Shown piece after piece: positions 45,841 to 59,200 of a DNA stretch of 64,000 nt. The notes under the pieces are model-generated. The model was given only the letters and a program-made list of their open reading frames with translations. It did not search any database and was not told where the DNA came from. The stretch covers positions 8,108,501 to 8,172,500 of the forward strand of contig CM048852.1 in assembly GCA_026545225.1 (NCBI GenBank). The letters are read 5' to 3'. Positions within the stretch are counted from its first letter, which is position 1, and each line of letters begins with the position of its first letter. The position numbers were made by a program, and so were the translations under genes. The DNA is from Cornus controversa. Its lineage: Eukaryota > Streptophyta > Magnoliopsida > Cornales > Cornaceae.

Positions 45841-46589
45841 TCAAAATATGGGATAGTGTAAAGAAATTAAATCTTTTATCTATTGCATAAAAAAATCAAT
45901 GAATGTGTGTGTATATATTGACAATAATGGGGTTAAAAAATATATATTAACAATAGAAAACATAATTTTCTTATGATCTAGATAGCACATAAAAAGGTGT
46001 GTTACGGACTTGGGCTGATAACTAGACATAGAAATCATATATTTTATTGCTATTTTTTTTTAAAATTATTATTATAATTCTCAATGGAATATGCTTCTCT
46101 CTAAAATTTGGTGGACAATAAATTTCAAAAGTATTGAGTGAGACACACTGCTTATTGGACCTTAGTAAATCAAATCAAGCTGGCTATGTTTTCTTCAACT
46201 CACTCCAAATCGCATTATTTTTTAGCAGCTTGGGCTGACCTATATAAAATTGCCGAACTCTAGTGGTAACCCTTTATGTAGGATAAGATCATCAGAATTG
46301 ATTTAGTTAGTATCAACTCATGAACAAAATCTTCATAAGAATATGAATTAATAAAATAATAATAGTTTGTTACTGCTAGGATTTAACCTTGTTATATAAA
46401 AGTGGCACCATTAGTCCAAGAGGTAAAATCTCTTTCCTTTAAAGAGAACGTGAGGGTTGGAGTGAGCGTATGCCAAACTTTTAAGAAAAAAAATGCTAGC
46501 ATATTACACAATTGCTCACATAAATGATATTCATACTCTACAATAAAATGTTTGAGGTATAATAGTGAGGTGAGTATGAAGACAAAATG
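45841..46589. other. Intergenic with a possible SINE
   Basis: No gene seen. At 46408-46475 ttagtccaagaggtaaaatc resembles a Pol III A box and gagggttggagtg a poor B box, similar to the SINE at 12690. Support is weak. Confidence 0.35.
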
Positions 46590-48610
46590 TTCAAAGAGTT
46601 TTGTGCTGTTAATGGGATCAAAATGAAAAAAAAACTATTCCTAGAACATTGCAAAAAAATGGCATCGCAGAACGCATGAACAGAATTTTGAATAAGCATG
46701 CTCAAAGCATGAGGATACATGCTGAATTCCTAAGATTTTCAGGGCGGATGCCATTAACACAACAACATACTTCATCAACCATGGACCTTTTGTTTATTTG
46801 GATAGGACATTTTATTTGCATATAAACTATGATACTAGGAGTAAGATTGATCTAAAGTCCAAAAAATGTACTTTTATTGGGTATGATACTAATGAGTTGT
46901 GTTGTTGGTTTTAGATGATAAAAATAAGAAAATTATTAGAAGTGGAGATGCTATATTCAATGAGAAAGTAATGTATCATGACAAGTTAATTACAAAATCT
47001 AATAATGCAGGTACTCATCTAAAATGGATAAATATGTTGAGTTAGATGATATTATGAGAGTGATGTACATCATAGAGTTCAGAATAATCTAATAAACATA
47101 GTTCAACAGGTGGAATAAGGCACACCATCAACTACATTAAGATGGTCCTCTAGAGTCTTTAAACCTATACAATGTTATTCGTTATCTTTAAATTATCTAT
47201 TGTTATATGATGGTGGTAAACCAAATGTTATGATGAAGCATTCATGGTTGATGATTCAACGAAGTGAGAGTTAGCTATGTAGGATGAGATTGACTTACTC
47301 ATGTCAAATCAGACATGAGAGCTAACTGAATTTCTAAAGGGCAAGAAAACTTTACATAACAAGTTGGTTTCTAGAGTCAAAGAAGAGGATAATGTCAATA
47401 AATGTTATAAAGCTAGATTGGTTGTAAAGAGATTTTAGAAAAAGGAAGGTGTCAAGTATATATACTGAGATTTTCTCTCCAACTGTGAATTTGACAACAA
47501 TCAAATTGGTGCTGGCCGAATTATGGTTGCAGAGGATTCACATCTTGAACAGTTAGGTTTGAAACAACCTTGAGACAGTGGTATAAGAAGTTCAATGAAT
47601 TTATGTAACAGTGGTTTGTCGAGATGCTAGAAAGATCATTGTTGCTATGTCAAGAGGTTTGACGATAATTATATTATTTTAATTTTATATGTGGATGATA
47701 TTCATATAATAATTTCAATACGTAGTGTTCTAAGAAGTTCGCAATGAAAGATCTAGGTGATGGAAAATAGATTTTTGGTATGAAGATTTGCATAAACAAA
47801 GTGAGTAGTACTTTGAAATTGTCTCAAGCAAACTATGTCAAAATGTTCTTAGTAGGTCAACATACAAGATGCAAAACCAATGAGCACTAATAAGTCACAT
47901 TAGAATAAGAAGTTGTCCCCTAAAACAGAGGAGGAACGGGCATACATTAAAAGGGTTCCATATACTTCAACTATTGACAACTTGATGTATGTTGTGGTTT
48001 GTATCAAGATGAAAATAACTCATGTAGTAGGAGTTATGAGTACGTACATGAGTAATTCAGACAAATAATTTTGGCGGCTGCAAAATTGATCCTTAAATAG
48101 TTAAAGGGTATCACAAATATAACACTTTGTTTTAATAGGGCAGATATAACACTTCAGGGTTATGTTGGTTCTAACTTAGCTGATAATGTTAATAACAGAA
48201 GGAGTATTATTAGTTATGTTTATACTTTGGGTGGTACATCAATGAGTTGGGTCTCTCAATTACAAAATATTACTCTTTTTATTATAGAAGCTAAATATGT
48301 TGCAAATTACTAAAGCTAGTAAAGAGATGATTACATTACAACGCTTCTTGGATGAGTTAGGTAAGAAGTGAGAGAATAGTTTCTTATAGAGTGATAGTCA
48401 GAGTGTGTTATTATCTTACTAAGAAACCAACGTTTTATTCCAGAATCAAGTACACATAGTTGAGATAACATTTCATACCTTCTCTTTTGGATGATGTAGT
48501 CTGTCACTTGAGAAGATCAATGGAAGTTAGAATCAAGTAGATATGTTAACTAAGCAATCATCATTGAGAAACTGATGTTATGTTTTGCTTCAGTTGTTCT
48601 TTGAACTTGA
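46590..48610 (+). pseudogene. Copia 3 pol remnant
   Basis: A heavily decayed Ty1/copia pol on the plus strand. Integrase fragment at about 46600-46800 ('KNGIAERMNRILNKHAQSM', 'INTTTYFINHGP'). RT at about 47260-47900 with 'CYKARLVVKRF' and the catalytic 'LYVDDIHI' near 47686. RNase H at about 48140-48350 ('NNRRSIISYVYTLGG', 'SWVSQLQN', 'IEAKYVA') and its end 'VDMLTKQ' near 48540. Stops occur every few dozen codons, much more than in Copia 1, so this is the oldest Copia here. No gag or 5' LTR is visible. Confidence 0.85.
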
Positions 48611-48699
48611 GAAAAATGAGTGAATTGCTCTAGCATTTAGCTAGTTAGGTCCATAGGACTAGGTTGCCAAATTTGTAGAACAAAGCATGTCCAATGTAA

Positions 48700-49500
48700 T
48701 TTTAGTTTATTTTTAGTAAGTCAGTTTTGTTCTAATAGTGAGTTAAGTGAGAATTACCTCCATGATGAAGAACGAGCTTTTACACAGGTTATACTATCAA
48801 CTTCATCAATAAAGGATAAAAAGGTAAACTCACACTATGAGGCACTCTCATTAATTAGGCTCGAGTATTCATATTCATGATTTTAAATCTCAAAGTTTTT
48901 TAAAATTATTTGGATTTCCAAATATGGTTTTAATAATGCATGGATTTTCAAAACATAACTAAGTTATGTAATTTTACTAAGTATCAGGAACTGTAGTATG
49001 TTGATCGATCGAGACTTACTAGAGTTGCCTCAATTGATCGAGGTATCAATCGAAGGGCATGTTGATTGATCAAGACATTGATCGAGCAATGCGATTTTTA
49101 GAATCCTATTAGGATTTACACACTATGACTTGACCTATTTCTACTATGCTTCTAGGATGATTATAAATAGATATGATCTCTAGAAAACCTAGAATAGATT
49201 TTAGAAAATTTTTTCATTATTCTTTCATATTCTTTGAAAAATTTAAACACTTTATTTCTTTCATACACAAGATCAAACCTCATGTTTTTCATATACTTTA
49301 TATATTTTTGAGTGTTTCTTGTGAGAGAAAAAGTGTATTAGTATTGTTTTTGTTGCTTTATTTATTTATGTTTTCCATGTTTTATGTGAATTAATAAATT
49401 GCCATATAATGAGATTAATGGTAATATTAATAACTGGATTTTAAAAAGGATAATAAGTTTACAAGACCTATTCACCCCCTATTCCTTTTAGCTAGGTATA
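48700..49500 (+). mobile_element. Probable 3' LTR region of Copia 3
   Basis: Follows RNase H after a short spacer. Contains a GATCGA-motif cluster (48998-49086) and ends near ttcaccccctattcctttt, a phrase found at LTR ends of SIRE-like Copia elements and matching the cctaatcacctcctctagg phrase at 62098. No partner LTR, so the borders are approximate. Confidence 0.5.
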
Positions 49501-49589
49501 TATATCAGAGAACCTTGTGCGACTTTATTTTAGAGTCTTTAGTTTGGTTTGGTTACATTTGACACACGTTGTTTGTCCTGTAAAAATCT

Positions 49590-51150
49590 TCTAGTGGGAA
49601 TGCAAGCATGCCAGGAACTTGTCCAAACTAGATTCTAATTGGAAAGTAGGGATCAGACGATTGTTGGGAAGGTCTGAAATGACCACCTTCCAAAGGTTCT
49701 TTTTTACCTTTGAGAACAAAGGACTTTTTGAGTTTTCTATAACTGGAAAGTTAAATGGAAATGAAGTACGGGACAGGAAAATTAAAGGAATTGAAAGGAC
49801 GGGGCAAGGAAATTACATGAATTTAAAGGACATGACAATGAAATTAAATGAATTGAAAGGACAGGACAATAAAAGTAAATAATTGAAGTGCAATTGCTGA
49901 AATTAAAGTATGAAGAGTGCTGGACTTAGAATGAATTTTAACAAAACATAATGCATAATCGAAAGTGCAGGACCTTGAATTAAAACATATTGAAATACAT
50001 TGATGGAATGTAAAAGATAACAAAGTACATGACTTTGAATTGAAGTGTTGTTGTGTGCATTGAGCAGGGCTTGCAAGTGATCCCCAAGTGCTTTATTTAT
50101 AAAGCTTTTTGATGGCAGTTACTGTTGAGTAGTTTTGATAGCAGCTGACATCTTTCCAAGTGGTCCAATCAGGCTTTTCCATTTTTCCCATGATCTCCTT
50201 GATCTTCTGATCATGTTTATACATATAAGGACCTGTTTTCTTTAGTGTTGTAGCTTTAAATCAGAAACTATAGGTGACGGTTCCAATGGAATGTGTGAAT
50301 TTTCACATGGCAATTACCAGACTCTACCACCTATTCCACATTCTCCTTGAGCTTTTGATAGTGCCTATATGCTAGAGACCATGTTCTCCCACTTTATAGA
50401 GCAGTTATGGTTATAACTTTTGCTATAACCTCCCACACGTCCTTCCAATAGAATACCACCACATGTCCCACGTTTTCCTCTTTATTCTCAATTTGTTCCT
50501 CACATTTGAGCCATGTTTAGCATTTCTTGCTAATTTTTAGTATAATGACATATGTATTTTTCATTGGAAATTCCCAAGTGTCCTTCCAATGGAATATCGC
50601 CACATGTCCCACGTTTTCCTCTTTATTCTCAGCCACTTACTTGTTTTGGCAACTGTTCCTAATATTTCTCCATCAACTGCTAAATTGGGACAACTCCTTC
50701 TAGTCCAGCTAGATTTTCTCCACATTTTCAATTTTTGATGGAATTAGTTCCTTGATTTTAGGAGATCTTCCACTGATTTTGATAAATTCTAGTGGTGACA
50801 TGTGATCCATCAAACTTTGACTCATTCCTTCTTTGTTTATAACTTTCCTGTTTTGCCACGCATTGATGGAACTTTCTAACCTTCTAGGATTGTGCCACGT
50901 GTCCTTTATTCTGGTAGACAGGATCTCATATAATTCCTTCCCTTGTCAAACTAACTTTTAAGCCACATATCCACTCTAAGCGGTCCACAACTTGAAAGTC
51001 TATTTTATGAGTAAATATCTGTTGTAGAGAATTTATTCACCTTCCATTGGCCACGTATCAGGCTCCCAACGACTATTGGCTCATGAATATGTTGTGGCTA
51101 GTTCCATTGGAACTCGATATATGTCACCTTCTGATTGAATAATAGTTACT
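49590..51150 (-). repeat. Gypsy-type LTR copy, inverted (left arm)
   Basis: Reverse complement of the LTR at 51175-52227. Anchors: ccaaactagattctaattgg (49623) against the complement at 52131-52150; the tataaag/tatagagcagtta segment at 50391-50411 against ctgctctataaaatg at 51707; and the repeated phrase gtgggacatgtgg-type blocks. Identity is patchy with many indels. The left end, near gcatgccagg, is at about 49590; the right end is unclear. Confidence 0.65.
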
Positions 51151-51174
51151 AAAAATATTGGTATTAACACACGT

Positions 51175-52227
51175 AAACCCATTGTTTATACCCAAATTGT
51201 CGGCCGCTTTCCAGTGGAAAATTGCGATAACTAATTTTCATTGGAAGATTATCGCTGCCAATTCCAGTAAAAAATGGTAGGTGGCTAATTACTGGAAGTT
51301 GTTATCTTCTATAAATTTTAGCATGTGAAGGGCCAATGAGAGAGTGGCTTATGGCATTGTCTGACTAATTCAAGGGTGCATGTAGAAAGGTACACATGGC
51401 ACAAGTTGAAGGAGTTGGTTGAGGAAAGTTCTTAAAAACTAATAGAAGTAGCCATAAAAAAAGGAATTGCCATCAAGTAACTCTAAGATATGAGACACAT
51501 GACAAAATCTGATTGGAAGAATATGGAAGATTCTAGCAGAAGTTACAACTTCCAATAATTGCTGATTTGAAGCTCTAAAAATAAGGAGATGTGGTCTCAA
51601 TTATGCAAGCACTATGAGAAAAGTAAGGAGAATGTGGGACACATGATAAATTCTGATCATTGCCACGTGAAAGTCCTCAACCACCATTGGAAATGTCAGT
51701 GGTAACTGCTCTATAAAATGAGAGCACATGTATTTAGTTACGTGGCAAAATCTGGTCATTGCCATATACAAGACCTCAACTGCTATATGAGAAGTCTATA
51801 AATAGGACAATTAGATCTCAGTTGCAAACCCTGTTCAACACACATCCTAAACAACACTTCAAAATCTTTTCATCCAAGGTCCTGCACTTTCAATTATCTT
51901 ATATTCCTGCAATGTATGTTTTTATTTAATAAAGTTTCTTATTGAAGTCCTGCACTTTCTATAGTTCAATTCCAGCAAATGTCTTTTATTGATTTAATTT
52001 CCTTATGTAATCTTCATTTCTTTTAGTTTCCAATCGTAAAATACTTTAGAAATCCTTTGTTTCAGAGACTAAAAATAATCCTTGGAGGTTGTCATTCCAG
52101 ACCTCCTTATAATCACCTTATCCTCAAATTCTAACTGGAATCTAGTTTGGATCTTCATCTGGAAGTGCATAAGTTCCTAGCACGCCTGCACTTCCAATAG
52201 AACTCAATATCATTTTCAGGTTAAACA
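51175..52227 (+). repeat. Gypsy-type 5' LTR (right arm)
   Basis: LTR ending ...ggttaaaca at 52227, followed at 52231 by a PBS-like site. Repeats of gccacgtg, catgtcccac and ttccaatgg-type blocks fill it. Start near 51175 is approximate. It faces the opposite way from 49590-51150. Confidence 0.65.
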
Positions 52228-52230
52228 TTT

Positions 52231-52248
52231 TGGCATGCCTAGTGGGAC
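52231..52248 (+). other. Primer-binding-site-like sequence of a Gypsy element
   Basis: tggcatgcctagtgggac lies three bases after the LTR end aaaca. The context ttaaacattttggca...gtgggac is typical of the 5' junction of plant Tat-type Gypsy elements (established pattern; this assignment is inference). Confidence 0.55.
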
Positions 52249-53188
52249 TTCTATTAAAGGATTAGCCAAACAAGGAAATATTCAGCCATTGTCTTGAAAG
52301 AATCTTGATGAGATATTGAAATGATTTAAAGAATCTTTGATCATCTACCTGAATGTCATGTGAAAATAAAGGTTGAGTGCATCTTTCTGAAGTTTCGACT
52401 TTCTACCATATGGAGGAACAAGTCTCGAAAAGATTTTGATGAGATATTGGAAACAATTTTAAGAATCCTTGATCGTCTACCTAAATATGGCATGGAAATG
52501 GAGCTGGAGTATATTGTTTTGAAGGATCAACTTCATGCCATATGGAGGAACAACCTAGAGTTCACGAAAGAAATAAAATCTCTCAACATTAGAAGAAAAC
52601 CCTTCCATAATCTCATCCACAACCGCCACCACTAGCACAAGTTCTATTTCCACCAGTGTAGATTCCATTTACAGTTGAATCGATTTTGCTACAGGTGCCA
52701 CATTAATCAAAAATTCACAGCTAGTGGTACCTGCAGCTTAGGTTTGGCACGATAACCCTCAAGTTAACGTTATGCCACCTAATATTCTTCTAAATACGGC
52801 TATAGCTAATCAGCTGGTAATTTAGCCATACCTTCCACCAACACCACAGACTTAGTAGAACATTCCATTAGCACCTCAAACTTAGCAGAACATTCCAAAT
52901 GTTCAACAACTTATAGTCCAACAAAAAAGACCACCTATGGCCTTTCATTTTTTATTTGTAAGTCAACCACTCACAAGAGAACCTCCTCCAAGAAGACCTC
53001 TGGACCCATGGGGCATCCATGTGTGATGGAAGAACATCCCTCTAGTAGACCCAAACCCACTTCTAGGGGCATTTGGGGGGCATCCAATGGCCAACTAACC
53101 CCAAGGTTAGCCAAACAACAACTACCAACAACCAAGTCCACCTATTACTCCACTGTTACAATTTGGAGGACAACTTCCTCTAAGGAAA
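52249..53188 (+). pseudogene. Gypsy gag-side remnant
   Basis: Downstream of the PBS-like site. An open stretch at 52360-52635 has two related segments ('IFLKFRLSTIWRNKSRKDF' and 'IVLKDQLHAIWRNNLEF'), each followed by a leucine-rich 'LDRLP'-like stretch, so it arose by internal duplication. From 52700 the translation is Pro/Gln-rich with stops, as in a decayed gag spacer. It is cut off at 53188 by the next element. No zinc knuckle or protease was seen. Confidence 0.5.
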
Positions 53189-56100
53189 TGTAAGGACCGG
53201 ATTATTTTGAGCGGTTCTGGGTTATTCTTAGACCGGAGTAATTTTTTTTGAGTTAATTAAATTCAAAATTTTGAATATATATATATAGATATAACAAAGA
53301 GGAGGATATTTATATATATATATATATATATATATAAATGTATTAGATATATATACGTATATAATGTATTAATTCATGTGGCTGGGACTAGTGAAGAAAA
53401 TATGTGGTATAGGAACAAAGGAGAAAAAGAAGTGATAAGAGAAGACCCACGTGGGTGGTCAGCAGAAGATAAGAAGAGAAGACCAAGGTTTCGACTGGGA
53501 AGAGAAGAGAAAAAGAAAGAAAGAAAAGAAAAGAAGGAAAATAGAGAGAGAGAGTCAAGAATAGAGAGAGAAAGAAGAGGCTTTGGCTTGTGGGTGAGCT
53601 GGGTCTGTTCGACTACTCCATTGTTATTGTTGAGGAGCTTGGTTTGAGCATGATGATAGTGGTGTGGGCTGTGTTGTTCATGGTTCATGAGCTGAGGCTT
53701 GAGGATCTTCGGTTGTGAGAGCTGCTGGTGATTGCTTATGGCTGTTCCGGTAGTGGACCGTCGGGGTAAACAGAAGAAGACGACTGTTCTGGCTCGCCGT
53801 TTTGGTCAACCGACAGAATGCTTCAGTCGGCTGAAACTATCGTTTCAGTCGACCGAAGCAATTCTTCAGTCGGCTGATAGCTCCGCGCTGGTCTTCGACA
53901 ATGGTTCCAGTGGGTTTCGGCTAGTTTTAGAGGTGACGAAGGTGGCTTGCATGGCTAGTGCCGAAGATGGAGGGTCCGATTTGGTGGCCACAGTTTAGTA
54001 GCCGTGGAAAGAGGTTGAATGAAGTGTGTGCAGTGGCTGGTCTGTGGTGGAACATGGGTGCTAGCGGCTGAGGTGGTGGCTGCTTGGTAAGAGAGGGTTG
54101 GTCATCGTGGGTTGCTCCATGGATAGTCGTATCGAATGGTGATGGTGGTTCGATGTTAGGTGGCTCCAATGGTGGTTAGGACGGCTACCATATGAGGTTG
54201 TGTTTGGTGTGACAGCCACGACAATGATAGTTATTGGCGACTTACTTGGGGTTTGCCGGAAGTGGTGGTTGATGGGTCTTCTTGGTGGCCGTGAAAAGTG
54301 ATGGTGGTAGGTTGGCCAGCGGTGGAGCTCGGTTGGTTAGGCTACACAGCGGGTCTTGTGTGGTGTTTAGTTATGGTCGTAGAAGTGTAGAATTCTTGGG
54401 TTGGCTTACTTGGCCATGGGAGGCACTTGATGGCAGTTTCGGGTGGTTCACGGTTTGGACAATTGAGGTTATGGGTCTACATGGTTTGTTTCAGTGATCT
54501 AGTGGGTTCAATTGGCAATGGCGGCATGTTTGATTGAACTTCAATTTGATTTATATTGGGCTTTGAATATGGGTTTGATTTGGAGCATGGAAAATAGGTT
54601 GAGTAGTCTTGAGACTTGGTGGACTGATGTATTGGATTTAAACAATTAGACTTTGCTTTGGGCTCATTATAAATGGTGCTAATAAATTGGACTGAAATTG
54701 GCATGAGTTGATTTCTAATTTAAATTAGGCAAGGCTCTCATATTGGGAATGAGAGTGGGTTTAGTGTGTGGACTACTTTGGTGGGATTAATTGATTTGGG
54801 GCTCACTATTTTAATTGAGTTTAGATCAATTAAATTAGACTTGGACAATAGACTTGGTGATTCGGACTGGGTTTGAGAATGGAAGCTTCCTATGAGCTTG
54901 GGGTACACAAGGACGTGTAACACAATTTCGATAAAACAGTGAAAGGCGATCTTTTCAACTTTCTCAGAATTGGAGATTTTTGGTGTTCTCACTCCAAATT
55001 GAGGTAGGGGTGCTAGACTCATCCTTACTTTGATTCTATAGGTCTCTTATCTGTGACATGAAAGATAGGATTGTGATTTCATGAGTTTAGGGTCTTGTGT
55101 ATCTATATGTATATAGAAAGGTGATTTATGCATATGTATATGTTTAACATGTTAGTTAGGACTTATATATGCTGCATATGTGATATTGAGATTATGAATG
55201 CTTTTGTTGAAATTGTGTTCAGTTGATGAAAATATGAAAAATATAATTTTCAATGTAGAGTTGTGCTTGAAAGATATGATTTTCTTGAAAATGCATAAGC
55301 ATGATGATTTTCATGATGTGAGTGTGATGGCATTGTGACAATCTTGAAGTGGAAGGAAAATGCATTGAATTGATAAAATGCATTGCATTGTGTGGATAAG
55401 TGCATTGATGTGATTATGTGCACTATGTGAAAAGCGTGATTTTTGGGGCGTGACAACATTGAGAATTAAGATAAGGGGATGGCCCCTAGGGTGAAAGACC
55501 CAAAACTTGGCCAAGAGGAGGCGCTCCCTTCGGGTTAGCAACCCGATAAAGCGTAAGCAGAGTTTGGGTTCCGAAGAGACCCTTACTATTGGTGTGATGA
55601 GATAGTCTTCATTGAATTGATTTATGGATTTATGTGGTGTGAGTTATATATTTTAATTGTGACTTGTCCAATTTGATATATAAATGTATATGCATTGAAA
55701 TGTGAAGCATCACGTATGGTTTGAAAAACGTGATTATTTATGGGTAAAAAGTATGGATATCTGTCAAGTAAAAATGTAATGATTTCATGTGCATCCATGC
55801 ATGGCCGCCTGAGTTAGAGTAGAGTTGGGTGGATCATTCCTACTGAGTCGCAATGGTGCTCACCCCTATTTACAAACTCTTTTTCAGATAAAGCATCACC
55901 GGAGGATGAGGCTTATAGTGATTTGAAAGAATACTTTAGAATTTCTTTTTGGATATAGTATTATGAATTGTATATTTGGCTATCCATGCCGGTATGTGGT
56001 TTGTGGATTATATTGATGTGAGATTGCAATTACACTTATGTAACTTGTACTTATATGGGTATATGGATTATATGGGTCTATGGATATTGGAAATGTGAGT

Positions 56101-56282
56101 AATTGGATATTTATTGTGCAAGACTTGTATAGGGATTATGAGGTGGTTGAGACACAAATTGGCGATTTAGAGTACGTATGTATTGAGCTTCCGCACTTGT
56201 ATGGAATTATTGTGAGGTGATGAAGTGATAACACCGTTCTCCCTCGAATTCTGGGAGAACCGAAAATCAGGGCGTGACAACA
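53189..56282 (+). repeat. 5' LTR of the Gypsy-type element
   Basis: 3,094 bp. Carries an AT-repeat block (53268-53370), a purine-rich tract (53500-53580) encoding a fortuitous frame, AGTCGACCGAA-type motifs (53808-53880), and a gggcgtgac phrase twice (55447, 56270) of which the second is the LTR end. Confidence 0.87.
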
Positions 56283-56294
56283 TGGTATCAGAGC
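56283..56294 (+). other. Primer-binding site (tRNA-iMet type)
   Basis: TGGTATCAGAGC directly after the LTR-terminal aaca. Perfect match to the plant initiator tRNA-Met primer site. Confidence 0.95.
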
Positions 56295-59200
56295 TTAACC
56301 GGGTTTGAATACCTATGGACGACGGGAAAGGGTTAAGCCACGTGTTGGATTGGAATGATTTGATGATTTTTGGATTGCTATTAGGGCATTAGGTTTGAAG
56401 ACCTAGGGTATCAAAGTCATAGGTTCGAGTACCTAAGGACAGAGAGTAACGTAATGGTTTAGTGATATGCAGTGACTAGTTGTTGTCTGAACGATAGGTT
56501 TGATTATCTTTGGACAATAGTGAAATGATGAGCTTGGTGTAAGTGATCATAATGAAAGAACAATGTGTTGGTGTGTGAAACTGATTTTCATTTGGTAATA
56601 CTCCCAGAATTGGTTAAGTTGAAACTCTTGACTTGATGTCAAGTCTTGTTAGTGAGCAATTGAGAGATAATGCAAAGAAGGTTGTGAGTGTTTGAATCCT
56701 TACAGATACTTAGGGGCTTATGTTATGTGGTTGATAAGTGTTATGCTAGGTTTGACCATTGAGACTGAGATAGAAGACGAGAGAGTCATGTTGTCGGAGT
56801 TGGGCTAGTTAGGAAAAATGGACTGATCAACCAATTGTTCTTAGATTAGTACTTCTCTCACAATCCGCCGACTCTTGTGGGTGTTGAGTTGTCTCGTCCG
56901 GGTGACGAAGGATAAAGAACTAGTGAAGGAATGATTTCAAGTGTGGATGACTTCCAATAGTAGAGAAGTCGAATGTGTTTTCCTAGTTTCTAGCTAGGGT
57001 GTGGAAAGAGTTGCGTGCATCTCATTCATTCATTCATATGCATTTACTTGTGCTTGTTCCTTGGGGCTAGAGGTGTCATCTTTGGAGTCACCATTGTCCA
57101 CTAATACATCTGTGGGGAGTGGAGTTACCTTGGTTAAAATTTGTCAGTCTTCCGAGACCTAGATTGCGAAATGTCAATTGGTGTTTGACTTAGCATTACT
57201 AGTCGTGACTAGTTTTGATATGAATATTCTCAGTAGAGATATGAGAAATAGTGTTGTTGTGATGTGTGACGAGGCAGTTAGAGTGTGACTTAAGACACTT
57301 GAAGGATTGTAATTCATAATTTTGAAAGCTGAAATTGTGTGAGTGTGATGGTTGATTTGGAAAAGGATTTGTAAATTTTGGTAGAGGTGTGACTATGTCT
57401 AGCTTTGGAGTGTTTGAAATGCACCGTTTATGCTAGACTTTAGTGGGATGAGTTAGGTGTTGCAAGTGTAATGCCTTATGATATATGGGACTATGGAGTT
57501 ATGATCCCTATCCATATTATAGCTTTAGCCAGATAATTCTATAGATCTAGAATGTAGATGGAAATGAGGTTTGTGTATCCTTGACTTACAATGTGTCCTA
57601 TGGAGTAATGGTGGATGTATAATTGAGATTGTGCCGACAAGAGTAGGTTAGCTTAAACTGCTCTTGAGGTTGAGAGTTCTCGTACATGATAGAGTACTTG
57701 AGGGGACATGTGATATTCTTGAAAAGGTTACAAACTTTGGGATGATCATCGTGGTGTTGTCATTTAGACGCAGATTTGTCTATTGGCACACCAATTGAGG
57801 ATCGGTTGTTGTCACTATAGACGCAGTTTTGTCTGTGGACACAACCCAGGATATTGTGATTTTCATTGAGGGACAGTTGGCCCCATTTGATGCATTTGAG
57901 GGTGTGTTTGTTGTCATTGAGACGTAACTTTGTCTATTGACACACTTGTTGAGGTGAGATTTTCACCATGAGAGACATTTTAGTCTATAAATGTATCATC
58001 ATGGGTAGTGAGACCCAGAGAGATGTAGTTTTGATTGTTGTGTGAGATTTGATCCAATTTTGGGACATGAATAGTTAGGATGTTATGGGAGAATAATGGT
58101 GAGAATACCATTGATTTGTCTTGATTAGTTGTTAAACGAGGAAAATAAGTGATATGTGAGCAGCATAATTTTTTGTTTTCCTGTGAACCGTACCTTGTGG
58201 TACTAGTAAAAATAAGAAGATCCATGGATCAGTTATAGAGAGTAATGATTCCACACATTTTGGGAATGTGATCGGACTAGTTAAGGACTGAGTTAATAAT
58301 CCTTAGGAAACGTTGGCTTTAGGCCACGTGTGAGATGTGTAAGTTGGATTGTGAACCACATCCTTATACTTGGACTATATGTATAACCTTGTGGGAATAT
58401 TATGAATGTTTTGAATCCAAGGATAATGTAGTTTTGAGGTATAATTGTGAGAAATGTGGATTTCATATCTACGAGGCTTGAAACCATGGATTTGTGTTGT
58501 TTTCGACCATGTTTAAGGTTGCAAATGAGTGTATAATTATAGAGATTACATATGGACTTGTGAAAATCAGGTTTAGAGGCATTTTTAAACTTTCGGTTGA
58601 GTGCCCCCTGCATTAGTCGACTGAAATGTGTGAGATCCTAAGTGTTTGCAAATGGGGGTACCTGTTTCAAGCAACTGAAGGAAGGCTTTAGTCGACCGAA
58701 AGCTCCCTTTCAGTTGACCGAAACTATCCTCTAGTCGACCGATAGACTTGGGAACCTGAAGGTCAGCTGAACCCAAATTTTAGCCGACTAAAAGAGGTCT
58801 CCAGTCGATCGAAACATGGATTATGTTGAAAAACATTAAAATTATGTTTGAATCATGTAGTAAGCTTGAGATTCATGTGTAATGACTCCTTATGGATTGT
58901 ATGTGACCTCTGTGTATGAACAGAAGAATGTTGGTTTGAGTTCCATTATGTACGAGGTTGATGAGTAGATAGGTGATTGATGGTTTGGGTGATGCGATAT
59001 CACCAATCAAAATGCATGGACCCAGAGATTTTAGAGAGACATGCATCGGAGAGTTTGAGGGGCCCTCGACAAAGCAGTCAGGATCTTGGGTGCCAGTGAG
59101 ATGCTGGAAAGGAATGGATAGATCCTCGAAAAGTCAAAAACGTCCGTTAGGATTAATGGACGGGTGAGTTGGATTCATTCTTTGAGAAATGAGATTGTGA

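Noticed and set aside
45452..45856. 134-codon plus-strand frame
   Set aside because: Antisense shadow of the PGG-domain frame at 45169-45833, which has recognisable motifs.
53378..53647. 89-codon basic frame ('MAGTSEENMWY...'), also at 60524-60793
   Set aside because: It lies in both LTRs of one element, so its conservation reflects LTR duplication. The composition comes from a purine-rich tract, and indels between the copies fall freely; no known domain.
57980..58613. Minus-strand frames of 81 and 106 codons in the Gypsy-type interior
   Set aside because: No motif resembling a retroelement or plant protein and opposite to the element's direction.
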